9,996 bases of DNA from Robiginitomaculum sp. (GTDB taxonomy: Bacteria > Pseudomonadota > Alphaproteobacteria > Caulobacterales > Maricaulaceae). The stretch is taken from positions 73,052 through 83,047 of the forward strand of contig NVWT02000004.1 of NCBI GenBank assembly GCA_002733735.2, read 5' to 3'. Positions 1-6,821 of this stretch are shown piece after piece (the stretch's first letter is position 1; each line of letters starts with the position of its first letter). Position numbers and translations under genes: made by a program. The notes beneath the pieces are model-generated. The model had not been told where the DNA came from. It was given only the letters and a program-made list of their open reading frames with translations, and did not search any database.

Positions 1-728
1 AACGACCAAACCGACGGATAAACCTGATGGCCTATACCAAAGAACAACATAACAACTGCCAAGCCCATAACCACCGGACGTTCGGCCAAATGCTTGAACG
101 CTCCGAACGGGTTGGCACGTCGCCACTCGAACTTGCGGCGTTTTTCCTTAGGCAAAGTTTCTGGCAAAACGAAATACCCGAATATTACATTAACCAAAGC
201 GACCAAAGCTGCGGCATAAAACGGCGCACGCACGCCGACAAATTCACCCAAAAACCCGCCAAGTACCGGGCCAATTATAAAGCCAACCCCAAAGGCTGCA
301 CCAATAAGGCCAAAGTTTGCCGCGCGGTTTTCAGGTGCGGAAATATCCGCAATAAACGCATTGGCGGTGGAATATGTGGCACTGAATATTCCGACCAACA
401 GCCTACCGATAAATAGCCAGATAATTGTTGGCGCAAAGGCCATAAGCAGATAATTTATTCCAAAGCCTGCCAATGAGATAAGCAAGACTGGCCGGCGACC
501 AAACCGGTCACTGAGATTACCGATCAAAGGTGAGAACAAGAACTGCATCACCGCAAATGCCAGCATTAAACCAAGTGCGTAATAGCCGGCTTCAGCAAGG
601 TTTTTGCCGGTTAATTCGCGGATTAAATCTGGCAAAACCGGCATGATAATCCCAAAACCAATCATATCGATCAGCACCAGAATAAAGACAAAGCTTATGG
701 CTTTTTTATTTTTTGATTTGCTTGCCAT
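1..728 (-). CDS. TetA-like MFS drug/H+ antiporter (TCR/Tet family), C-terminal part cut off by window edge
   Basis: An inner-membrane transporter that probably exports a drug or other small molecule in exchange for protons. Read from 728 downward it begins MASKSKNKKAISFVFILVLI. The first 242 codons are present; a full family member has about 400. TM1 carries DMIGFGIIMPVLPDLI (residues 21-36), typical of the TetA branch. The loop between TM2 and TM3 has MFS motif A, GNLSDRFGRRP (70-80). TM5 has the antiporter-type GPVLGG (153-158), and residues 189-191 give the PET turn before a basic central loop (KEKRRKFEWRR). The last residues, HQVYPSVW, also suit the TetA/TCR branch. A Shine-Dalgarno-like GGTGGAG (737-743) lies 8 nt before the ATG. 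The gene is divergent from the VWA gene, with 104 bp between starts. Family membership does not prove tetracycline as substrate; no tetR-like regulator is in view. Confidence 0.88.
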   Translation of the reverse strand, partial: MASKSKNKKAISFVFILVLIDMIGFGIIMPVLPDLIRELTGKNLAEAGYYALGLMLAFAVMQFLFSPLIGNLSDRFGRRPVLLISLAGFGINYLLMAFAPTIIWLFIGRLLVGIFSATYSTANAFIADISAPENRAANFGLIGAAFGVGFIIGPVLGGFLGEFVGVRAPFYAAALVALVNVIFGYFVLPETLPKEKRRKFEWRRANPFGAFKHLAERPVVMGLAVVMLFFGIGHQVYPSVWS

Positions 729-832
729 TTACTGCACTCCACCTTGCAATGCACTTAACCCGATCAACATCATTCGGCAAGTAGATCATTTCCTACTTTC
801 CCTATTGCTTATTTTACATTATCCTTATCGCC

Positions 833-2014
833 ATGTTTTTGAATTTTTTCACTGAATTGCGAAGCGCCAAAGTACCGGTGTCGTTACGCGAGTATCTGAC
901 GTTGATGGAGGCGTTGGACAAAGGTGTGATCGATCGTAACGTTGAGGATTTTTACTTCCTATCGCGCTCAGCATTGGTCAAGGACGAGCGCAATCTCGAC
1001 AAGTTCGATCAGGTTTTTTCCCACGTTTTCAAAGGGCTGGAGAGCGTTAGCGATATAGTCGACGAGACGCAAATTCCCGAAGACTGGTTACGCAAACTTG
1101 CCGAAAAGTTCCTCACCGACGAAGAAAAGGCCGAAATCGAGGCCATGGGCGGTTGGGACAAATTGATGGAAACTTTGGCCAAACGCCTAAAAGAGCAAGA
1201 AAAACGCCATCAAGGCGGCAATAAGATGATCGGTACCGCCGGTACATCGCCATTTGGGGCTTATGGTTACAACCCCGAAGGAGTTCGCATTGGCCAAGAC
1301 AAAGGCCGTCATGGCCGGGCGGTAAAGGTCTGGGACAAGCGCGAGTTCAAGAACCTTGATGGTGATCGCGAACTTGGAACCCGCAACATCAAAATGGCTT
1401 TGCGAAAGTTACGCAAATTGGCTCGTGATGGCACCCCGGACGAGCTGGATTTATCAGGAACCATCAACGCCACTGCTCGCCAAGGGTGGCTAGATATTTT
1501 AATGCGCCCTGAACGGCGTAACACGATTAAAGTTGCGCTGTTTTTGGACGTTGGCGGCTCAATGGATCCGTTTATAGAGACTTGCGAAGAACTGTTCTCT
1601 GCTGCTAGATCCGAGTTCAAACGACTTGATAGTTTTTACTTTCATAACTGCCTGTATGAAGCAGTCTGGAAAGACAATTTACGCCGCAGATCCGAAGTGA
1701 TACCAACTTGGGATTTACTGCACAAACACCCGGCCGATACCAAAATCATCTTTGTTGGTGATGCGAGTATGAGTCCCTATGAAGTCACCGTCCCCGGCGG
1801 CTCGGTCGAACATTACAACGAAGAAGCTGGTGCAACATGGTTGCAACGAGTTGTTGAAATTTACGATGATGTTATTTGGCTAAACCCAACACCGAAAAAA
1901 TATTGGGACTACACCCCAAGCATTGCCATGATCGGCGAAATTATTGGCGAAAATAGAATGTTCCCGTTAACCTTGGACGGTATTGAGGCCGCCATGAAAG
2001 AATTAACCCGGTAA
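833..2014 (+). CDS. CoxE-like VWA-domain protein (COG3825 type)
   Basis: A 393-residue cytosolic protein with no signal peptide or membrane segment. The N-terminal part (1-125) is alpha-helical, opening MFLNFFTELRSAKVPVSLRE as in its family. A glycine-rich linker follows (GGNKMIGTAGTSPFGAYGYN, 128-147). The C-terminal half is a VWA fold with a modified metal-ion-dependent adhesion site: D239-V-G-G-S243 in FLDVGGSMD, where the usual DxSxS has Gly at its middle position. A second conserved acidic loop is FVGDASMSPYE (308-317). Relatives often lie beside a MoxR-type AAA+ ATPase and are thought to act as metal-binding adaptors or chaperones for protein maturation. No MoxR gene is next to this one, so its target is unknown. 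The ATG at 833 has no clear Shine-Dalgarno sequence, but the N-terminus matches the family from Met1. No convincing terminator follows the stop. Confidence 0.87.
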   Translation: MFLNFFTELRSAKVPVSLREYLTLMEALDKGVIDRNVEDFYFLSRSALVKDERNLDKFDQVFSHVFKGLESVSDIVDETQIPEDWLRKLAEKFLTDEEKAEIEAMGGWDKLMETLAKRLKEQEKRHQGGNKMIGTAGTSPFGAYGYNPEGVRIGQDKGRHGRAVKVWDKREFKNLDGDRELGTRNIKMALRKLRKLARDGTPDELDLSGTINATARQGWLDILMRPERRNTIKVALFLDVGGSMDPFIETCEELFSAARSEFKRLDSFYFHNCLYEAVWKDNLRRRSEVIPTWDLLHKHPADTKIIFVGDASMSPYEVTVPGGSVEHYNEEAGATWLQRVVEIYDDVIWLNPTPKKYWDYTPSIAMIGEIIGENRMFPLTLDGIEAAMKELTR

Positions 2015-2083
2015 TTTGAATGGGATCAAATGACTATACCCAAAGCCACCGACACCTCAGCCATGACTCGTATGACGAATTTC

Positions 2084-2112
2084 TTTACATGATATTTCAT
2101 TATTGCTACCAT
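2084..2112 (+). promoter_or_regulatory. Candidate sigma-70-like promoter for the repeat-protein gene
   Basis: TTTACA (2084-2089) and TACCAT (2107-2112) are separated by 17 bp and match the -35 and -10 consensus at 5/6 and 4/6 positions. They end 28 bp before the preferred start codon at 2141, in the 126-bp gap after the VWA gene. The match was found by eye in AT-rich sequence, so a chance match is quite possible. Confidence 0.3.
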
Positions 2113-2126
2113 CCATTAACAATATT

Positions 2127-2132
2127 AAGGGG
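2127..2132 (+). promoter_or_regulatory. Shine-Dalgarno site that favours the second ATG (2141)
   Basis: AAGGGG ends only 2 nt before an in-frame ATG at 2135 but 8 nt before the next in-frame ATG at 2141. The second spacing is normal for initiation and the first is too tight. The protein therefore probably begins MSKSHKRQ rather than MQMSKSHKRQ. Confidence 0.65.
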
Positions 2133-2140
2133 AAATGCAG

Positions 2141-5100
2141 ATGAGCAAATCACATAAACGGCAAGCCAATAGCCTGTGGGTCGTGTTGATAGCATTTACC
2201 ATCATATTGTTTAGTGTTGGAACTGTACGGGCACAATCTCCGCTCATCATCACCAATACCGCCAATATTACCGAAGCCGGCGAGCCGGAACTAGATGGCG
2301 CTCGTGCTACAACAACTGCAGTCATTGATGGCACCACTTTTTTGTTTACGGCTGCAGAACATGATGATGGCATTGGTGTTTATGCTGTAGGCTCAGATGG
2401 CAGTTTAAGCAATGTGTTTAATGTCACCGATGATGCGACGTTACAATTAGATGGCGCAGCTGGTATTACCAGCACTCTCATTTTTGGCACCACTTATTTG
2501 TTTGTTACCGGTATTGATGATGACGGTGTCAGTGTATTTTCCGTCAATAGCGCTGGTGTTTTAAGCAATCAGTTTAATGTCACCGATGATGCGACGCTGC
2601 AATTAGATGGCGCAGATGGTGTTACCACCGCTGTAGTTGCCGGCACCACGTATTTGTTTGTTGCTAGTTTTTTTGATGACGGTATCAGTGTGTTTTCCGT
2701 AAGCGCCGGTGGTGAGTTAGCCAATGTGTTTAATGTTACCGATAATGCGACGCTGCAATTAAATGGCACAAGAGATCTTACCGCTGCTGTTATTGACGGC
2801 ACCACGTATTTGTTTGCTACTGGTAGTTTGGATGCCGGTGTTAGCGTATTTTCCGTAAGCGCTGCTGGGGCTTTAACCAATGTGGATAATGTTGCCGATA
2901 ATGTGACGTTGCAATTATCGGGTGCCCGCGGTGTTACCACCGCTCTCATTGCCGGTACCACGTATTTGGCTGTTACTGGTAGTTTGGATAACGGTGTCAG
3001 TGTATTTTCCGTAAGCGCTGCTGGGGCTTTAACCAATGTGGCAAATGTTACTAATAATGCGACGCTGCAATTGCGGGGCGCAATTGCAGCTGACACCGCT
3101 GTTATTGCCGACACCACGTATTTGTTTGTTGTTGGTTTTTCTGATGAAGGTGTTAGTGTATTTTCCGTAAGCGATGCTGGTGTTTTAACCAATGTGGATA
3201 ATGTCACCGATGATGCAATACTGGAGCTAAGTGACGCAAGTTCTGTTACCACAGCCATTATTGATGGCACCACGTACTTGTTTGGTACCGGTAGTTTTGA
3301 TGACGGTGTTAGTGTATTTTCCGTAAACGATGTTGGTCTTTTAACCAATGTGGCAAATGTCAGCGATGAAAATGTATTACAGCTGGACGGGACTTCAAGT
3401 CTTGCCACAACGGTGGTCGGCGGCACGACATTTGTGGTCAGTACCGGTTTTTTCGATAAGGGCTTAAGTGTATTTTCCGTAAGTTCTGCTGGTACATTAA
3501 GTAATGTATTTAATGTCGCCGGTAATGTTGCACTGCCATTAAATGGTGTGATTAATGCTAGTTTCGCCTCCGTTGGCGCCACCACTTATTTGTTTGTTAC
3601 AAGTCGTGATGATGATCGTGTCAGTGTGTTTTCCATCGCTGCAGATGGCGCTTTAACCAATGTGGATAATGTTGTCGACAATGGTTCGCTGGAATTAGAT
3701 GGAGCCAGAGCGGTTACCACCGCTTTCATTGACGGCACCACTTATTTATTTGTTGCCGGAACCTTTGATGATGGGGTCAGTGTATTTTCCGTGAGCTCAG
3801 ATGGTACTTTAATCAATGTGGATAATGTCACCGATGGTGGGCCGCTGGCATTAAGTGACGCGCGCGCTCTCACCACTGCTGTCGTTGGCGGTATCACTTA
3901 TTTGTTTGTTGCCAGGATTGATGATGATGGTGTCAGTGTATTTTCCGTCAATGGCGCGGGTATTTTAACCAATGTGGATAATATCACCAATAATGCGACA
4001 CTGGAGCTAGATGGAGCCCTCTCTCTTACCACTGCTGTCGTTGGCGTAACCACTTATTTGTTTGTTGCTGCGATTAATGATGACGGTGTCAGTGTATTTT
4101 CCGTAAGCGATAGTGGTCTTTTAACCAGTGTGGATAATATTACCGATACTGGGGCGCTGAGATTAAATGGAGCCAGAGCGGTTATCACCTCTCTCATTGG
4201 CGGCACCACTTATTTATTTGTTGCCGGATCCTTTGATGACGGTGTCAGTGTATTTTCCGTCAATACGGCGGGCATATTAACCCATGTGAATAATATTTCT
4301 GATGCAGGCGTACTAGAATTAAATAGCGCCACCGCTGTTAGCACAATCGTTAGTGGCGGCACCACTTATTTACTTGTTGCCGGTTTTAGTGATGATGGTT
4401 TCAGCGTCTTTTCAGTAGAAGGTGGAGAAGAAGTCGGACCAGCCACTTTGGTTTCTGCAGTTCTCCCATCGGCTCGTTCCGGGTTTTTCCCCGGTGGTGG
4501 TGCCATTACGATATTTGCAACGGTGATTAATGCCGGGGTAAATCCAGCAATTAATTGTCAAGTCACCGTACCCGCCGCCGCACCAGTAACGGTCAGCTAT
4601 CAAGAAACCGATGCCGCCAATGCACCCATCGGGGTCGTCAATACACCCTTTGGGCTAACTACTGGCCAAGCTCGTACCTTTGTGTTGGCCTTTACCCCAA
4701 CGGCGACCAGTATCGGTACAGATGTGTTTCCAAACTTTGTTTGTGACAATGGCAATGTTGCCCCGATCACCGGTGTGAACACTGTATTCTTATCCATTGG
4801 CGCTGCCCCGGTACCAGACATCCTATCCATTGGTGCGACCATTACGAACGACGGCATTATTAGCCTTCCCACAGATGGTGCTGGGGTTATGTCTGTCTCT
4901 ACCATTAATATTGGCGTTGGCGACACCGGTGGATCTGCTGATGCTGCCATTACCGTGTCGGTTGATACGGGTGATGCAGTTTTGCCTTTATTGCTACAAG
5001 TCTGCGAAATAAATGCAGCCTCGATTTGCATCTCCGCTTTAGGCCCAAATGTCAGCACAACCATTGGCGACTCAGCGCGCTTCTTCGCAGTATTTGTCTT

Positions 5101-5224
5101 TGATCGAGACAGCGGTAGCATCGCGTTAAACCCAGCCAACACACGGGTGTTCCTACGCTTTACCGATAGCAACGGAATTGTCCGCTCAGTCACCAGCGCA
5201 GCGGTTACTGTAGTTGCACCATAG
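2141..5224 (+). CDS. Secreted 14-repeat (predicted beta-propeller) protein with C-terminal Ig-like region
   Basis: A 1027-residue exported protein of unknown function. The N-terminus is a signal peptide: basic MSKSHKRQ, hydrophobic LWVVLIAFTIILFSVG, and a likely cleavage after VRA (residue 31). Residues about 37-764 are fourteen repeats of exactly 52 residues with a consensus like LTNVDNVTDDATLQLDGA, VTTAVIDG, TTYLFVTGSFDDG, VSVFSV. This four-strand pattern resembles blades of the YVTN/lactonase-type beta-propeller; fourteen would make two seven-bladed propellers. Acidic DD turns recur. The C-terminal 260 residues are non-repetitive and rich in Thr, Val and Ala. They look like two Ig-like sandwiches, each with two Cys (806/868 and 955/963). 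The repeats contain no Cys, so disulfides would be confined to the tail. There is no LPxTG, lipobox or visible autotransporter barrel, so the final location (periplasm, surface or released) is open. No catalytic motif was recognised. Binding or adhesion is an inference. Confidence 0.85.
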   Translation: MSKSHKRQANSLWVVLIAFTIILFSVGTVRAQSPLIITNTANITEAGEPELDGARATTTAVIDGTTFLFTAAEHDDGIGVYAVGSDGSLSNVFNVTDDATLQLDGAAGITSTLIFGTTYLFVTGIDDDGVSVFSVNSAGVLSNQFNVTDDATLQLDGADGVTTAVVAGTTYLFVASFFDDGISVFSVSAGGELANVFNVTDNATLQLNGTRDLTAAVIDGTTYLFATGSLDAGVSVFSVSAAGALTNVDNVADNVTLQLSGARGVTTALIAGTTYLAVTGSLDNGVSVFSVSAAGALTNVANVTNNATLQLRGAIAADTAVIADTTYLFVVGFSDEGVSVFSVSDAGVLTNVDNVTDDAILELSDASSVTTAIIDGTTYLFGTGSFDDGVSVFSVNDVGLLTNVANVSDENVLQLDGTSSLATTVVGGTTFVVSTGFFDKGLSVFSVSSAGTLSNVFNVAGNVALPLNGVINASFASVGATTYLFVTSRDDDRVSVFSIAADGALTNVDNVVDNGSLELDGARAVTTAFIDGTTYLFVAGTFDDGVSVFSVSSDGTLINVDNVTDGGPLALSDARALTTAVVGGITYLFVARIDDDGVSVFSVNGAGILTNVDNITNNATLELDGALSLTTAVVGVTTYLFVAAINDDGVSVFSVSDSGLLTSVDNITDTGALRLNGARAVITSLIGGTTYLFVAGSFDDGVSVFSVNTAGILTHVNNISDAGVLELNSATAVSTIVSGGTTYLLVAGFSDDGFSVFSVEGGEEVGPATLVSAVLPSARSGFFPGGGAITIFATVINAGVNPAINCQVTVPAAAPVTVSYQETDAANAPIGVVNTPFGLTTGQARTFVLAFTPTATSIGTDVFPNFVCDNGNVAPITGVNTVFLSIGAAPVPDILSIGATITNDGIISLPTDGAGVMSVSTINIGVGDTGGSADAAITVSVDTGDAVLPLLLQVCEINAASICISALGPNVSTTIGDSARFFAVFVFDRDSGSIALNPANTRVFLRFTDSNGIVRSVTSAAVTVVAP
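2249..4432 (+). repeat. Fourteen tandem in-frame 156-bp units (52 residues each)
   Basis: The codon corresponding to the middle Ser of the SVFSV core falls at 2375, 2531, 2687, 2843, 2999, 3155, 3311, 3467, 3623, 3779, 3935, 4091, 4247 and 4403. Every step is exactly 156 bp, with no insertion or deletion. Unit starts placed at the LTNV strand run from 2249 to 4277. The most constant stretches are around GGCACCACTTATTTGTTTGT and AGTGTATTTTCCGT. The first and last units are the most diverged at their outer ends. Some pairs are closer than others: 40 bp are identical at 2846-2885 and 3002-3041 (neighbouring units), and 28 bp at 3733-3760 and 4201-4228 (three units apart). Confidence 0.95.
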
Positions 5225-5236
5225 GTATAAAGATGA

Positions 5237-6382
5237 TTACCCATCAATGTCTAACACCTCTGCGGGGCCTGCCCCTTGCACATGTAATGTCTGGGTTGGA
5301 AATGCGAAATCAGAGCCAGCATCGGCAACGATTTGCTTGATGGCGATGGCAAATTCTTCCTTGATTTGTAACCATTCACCCCAATTAGTGGTTTTGGTAA
5401 AGCAGTACACCATCAGATCAATCGAGCTGTCGTTAAAGCTGTCGATATGGATTAACAAAGTACCATCCGGCGGGTGGACGAAATCATCACTGGCCATGAT
5501 ATAATCATGGATACCTTGGCGAACTGCGCGCAATTGTTTGGCGCTTGAGTCATAAACCAAACCAATTTTCCAGTAAATCCTACGGCTAGTCATTCGCGAG
5601 AAATTGGTCACAGCATTATCGGATAGTTTGGCATTTGGCACATAGACCGGGCTTTTGTCGAAACGACGAATAGTGGTCGAGCGAAAATTGATCAGCTCCA
5701 CCGTTCCTTCAACTACTCCATCTACTTTAATCCAGTCGCCGACCTGAAAGCGTTTTTCGGCCAGCACCAAAAATCCGGCAATCAGGTTCTTGAACAAGTC
5801 TTGCGCACCAAGTGCCACCGCCACGCCGAAGATACCCAAACCGGCCAAAAACGGCCCGACTTGAATGCCCCATAACTCTAGAATCGCCGCACCGCCAACA
5901 AATACAAACAAACCCTTGGCAGCTTTTCGTATCCACGACATAATCTCAGGGGTCAACGCTTTTTCCAGCGGTTTTAATACCGCCACCAACGGATCCACCG
6001 CACGAACCAATGACCAAAAAATTGCAAATGCAATCAATGAGGAAAGAACCTTGTCAAACAATAACGTTGCTTCTTGGGCAGTTCCCAAAACCCGCAAAGC
6101 AAAGAATAAGCCAAAAATGACCGGAATTAGCTTTAGCGGTTCTTCAATTGCATTTAATAATTCATCATCGACCTTGGTTTTACTGCGCTTAGTCAGCCGC
6201 GATAAGAAGCCAACAAAGTGGTGGGCGATAACCCCCCGCAAGACCAATGAAAGCACGAGCAGGATAACCGCTAGAATTGCATTGCCCGTGTTTACTCCTA
6301 GAAAACTGGTCTCCCAGACCTGAACGGTTTGTTGCCAAAGATCAGACAATGCCTCTGGTAAAATAGAAGATTCTATACTCAT
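5237..6382 (-). CDS. MscS-family mechanosensitive ion channel
   Basis: An inner-membrane channel that opens under membrane tension to release solutes on osmotic downshock. From the ATG at 6382 the product has 381 residues. Predicted membrane segments are about 34-58, 83-100, 111-130, 154-172 and the pore-lining 177-205. That is more than the three of E. coli MscS, as in larger family members. The pore helix and following strand carry the family signature: GLGIFGVAVALGAQDLFKNL (181-200), then AGF, then EKRFQVGDWIKVDGVVEGTV (209-228). The beta domain has YVPNAKLSDNAVTNFSR (247-263), and the C-terminal domain ends with FPTQTLHVQG. An in-frame TTG at 6406 would add eight residues (MQQLASNK), but neither start has a strong Shine-Dalgarno sequence, so ATG is preferred. 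The stop is 12 bp from that of the converging repeat-protein gene; no terminator hairpin is visible between them. Confidence 0.92.
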   Translation of the reverse strand: MSIESSILPEALSDLWQQTVQVWETSFLGVNTGNAILAVILLVLSLVLRGVIAHHFVGFLSRLTKRSKTKVDDELLNAIEEPLKLIPVIFGLFFALRVLGTAQEATLLFDKVLSSLIAFAIFWSLVRAVDPLVAVLKPLEKALTPEIMSWIRKAAKGLFVFVGGAAILELWGIQVGPFLAGLGIFGVAVALGAQDLFKNLIAGFLVLAEKRFQVGDWIKVDGVVEGTVELINFRSTTIRRFDKSPVYVPNAKLSDNAVTNFSRMTSRRIYWKIGLVYDSSAKQLRAVRQGIHDYIMASDDFVHPPDGTLLIHIDSFNDSSIDLMVYCFTKTTNWGEWLQIKEEFAIAIKQIVADAGSDFAFPTQTLHVQGAGPAEVLDIDG

Positions 6383-6559
6383 TTTATTGCTCGCTAATTG
6401 TTGCAAACTTTATGTCAGGAAATTTATCTTACGCATAGTAGTTTATACTTTTGTCTCGTGGTAAAGCGTTTGCCAACAAAATCTTTAGTCTCGGACTTGC
6501 CTCCCATAGTTCTCTGCCTCGCACCTCAGGGTAATGACAGGATCAAACACCCTAACGTC

Positions 6560-6630
6560 GTCATTGCACGGCTTGTCCGGGCAATCCAGTAATGCAAAAA
6601 CTGGATCACCCGAATAAATCGTGTGATGAC
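6560..6630. repeat. Composite palindromic element A (three adjoining hairpins inside GTCAT/ATGAC ends)
   Basis: The ends are inverted: GTCAT (6560-6564) and ATGAC (6626-6630). Inside are three hairpins with almost no gap. The first is ATTGCACGG/CCGGGCAAT (6563-6571 with 6577-6585, one mismatch). The second is ATCCAGT/ACTGGAT (6584-6590 with 6600-6606, perfect). The third is CACCCGA/TCGTGTG (6607-6613 with 6619-6625, one mismatch). Bare palindromes of this kind are typical of short dispersed intergenic repeats. Copy number in the genome cannot be seen from one window. The mismatches suggest an older, decaying copy. Confidence 0.7.
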
Positions 6631-6653
6631 AATACGTAAAAAAAACACCCAAC

Positions 6654-6780
6654 CCGTCACACCGGCCTACGAGCCGGTGTCCATCTATGCGGTCTTAACA
6701 CCAAGATCGGTCGGCAACTTTCACTATTTCCTCACGTCCAACCTGCAAGGCTGGATCCCGTGTCCAGCACGGAGTGACGG
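6654..6780. repeat. Composite palindromic element B (CCGTCAC/GTGACGG ends, same plan as element A)
   Basis: Perfect 7-bp inverted ends, CCGTCAC (6654-6660) and GTGACGG (6774-6780), enclose three hairpins. These are ACACCGGC/GCCGGTGT (6659-6666 with 6673-6680, perfect), TCCAACCT/AGGCTGGA (6737-6744 with 6748-6755, one mismatch) and CCGTG/CACGG (6758-6762 with 6768-6772, perfect). The middle, 6681-6736, has no clear pairing. The order of parts matches element A: GTCA-end, hairpin, TCCA, middle, CTGGATC, hairpin, TGAC-end. The element ends 41 bp past the mltF stop. Confidence 0.68.
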
Positions 6781-6821
6781 ACTTGGTTCTGATGGCGAAA
6801 GTGGTGGGACAAAAGCAGAAT

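Larger units (their letters stand above)
6383..6821. other. Gene-free stretch between mltF and the MscS gene, carrying palindromic repeats
   Basis: This 439-bp gap lies between two minus-strand genes. Positions 6383-6559 should hold the channel gene's promoter and leader, but I see no convincing -35/-10 pair. Positions 6560-6780 are almost filled by two composite palindromic elements, separated by a short spacer (6631-6653) with a run of eight A (6638-6645). On the minus strand that run is eight T lying 14-21 nt past the hairpin at 6659-6680. The hairpin might weakly terminate mltF transcription, but the spacing is too long for a standard intrinsic terminator. Short open frames here have no start signal or recognisable product. 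Confidence 0.6.

Noticed and set aside
27..416. A plus-strand open frame at the left edge
   Set aside because: It is the antisense of the MFS transporter, which carries clear motifs such as GNLSDRFGRRP on the minus strand.
2569..3585. A long open frame on the minus strand inside the repeat gene
   Set aside because: It exists only because the 156-bp repeat leaves one antisense frame without stops in every unit. It has no start signal, and the plus frame has the signal peptide and the coherent protein.
2249..4432. A CRISPR-like or satellite array
   Set aside because: The 156-bp units are in frame, code for a regular protein repeat and have no unique spacers.
5225..5236. A shared terminator between the converging repeat-protein and channel genes
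   Set aside because: Only 12 bp separate the stops and I find no stem-loop with a T-run in or next to them.
4600..5247. A 215-residue open frame on the minus strand over the end of the repeat gene
   Set aside because: It is antisense to the C-terminal Ig-like region, has a composition typical of a mirrored frame, and has no recognisable domain.
5865..6323. A 152-residue plus-strand open frame
   Set aside because: It is antisense to the membrane part of the MscS channel and shows no coherent domain.
6560..6630. A tRNA-like cloverleaf (three hairpins inside a closing stem, 71 bp)
   Set aside because: The closing stem is only 5 bp and competes with the first hairpin. There is no T-loop GTTCRA motif and no plausible 7-base anticodon loop, and hairpins 1 and 2 overlap.
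6638..6680. An intrinsic terminator for mltF (hairpin 6659-6680 and, on the minus strand, eight T)
   Set aside because: The T-run begins 14 nt past the stem, too far for a standard intrinsic terminator. The hairpin is better explained as part of element B.
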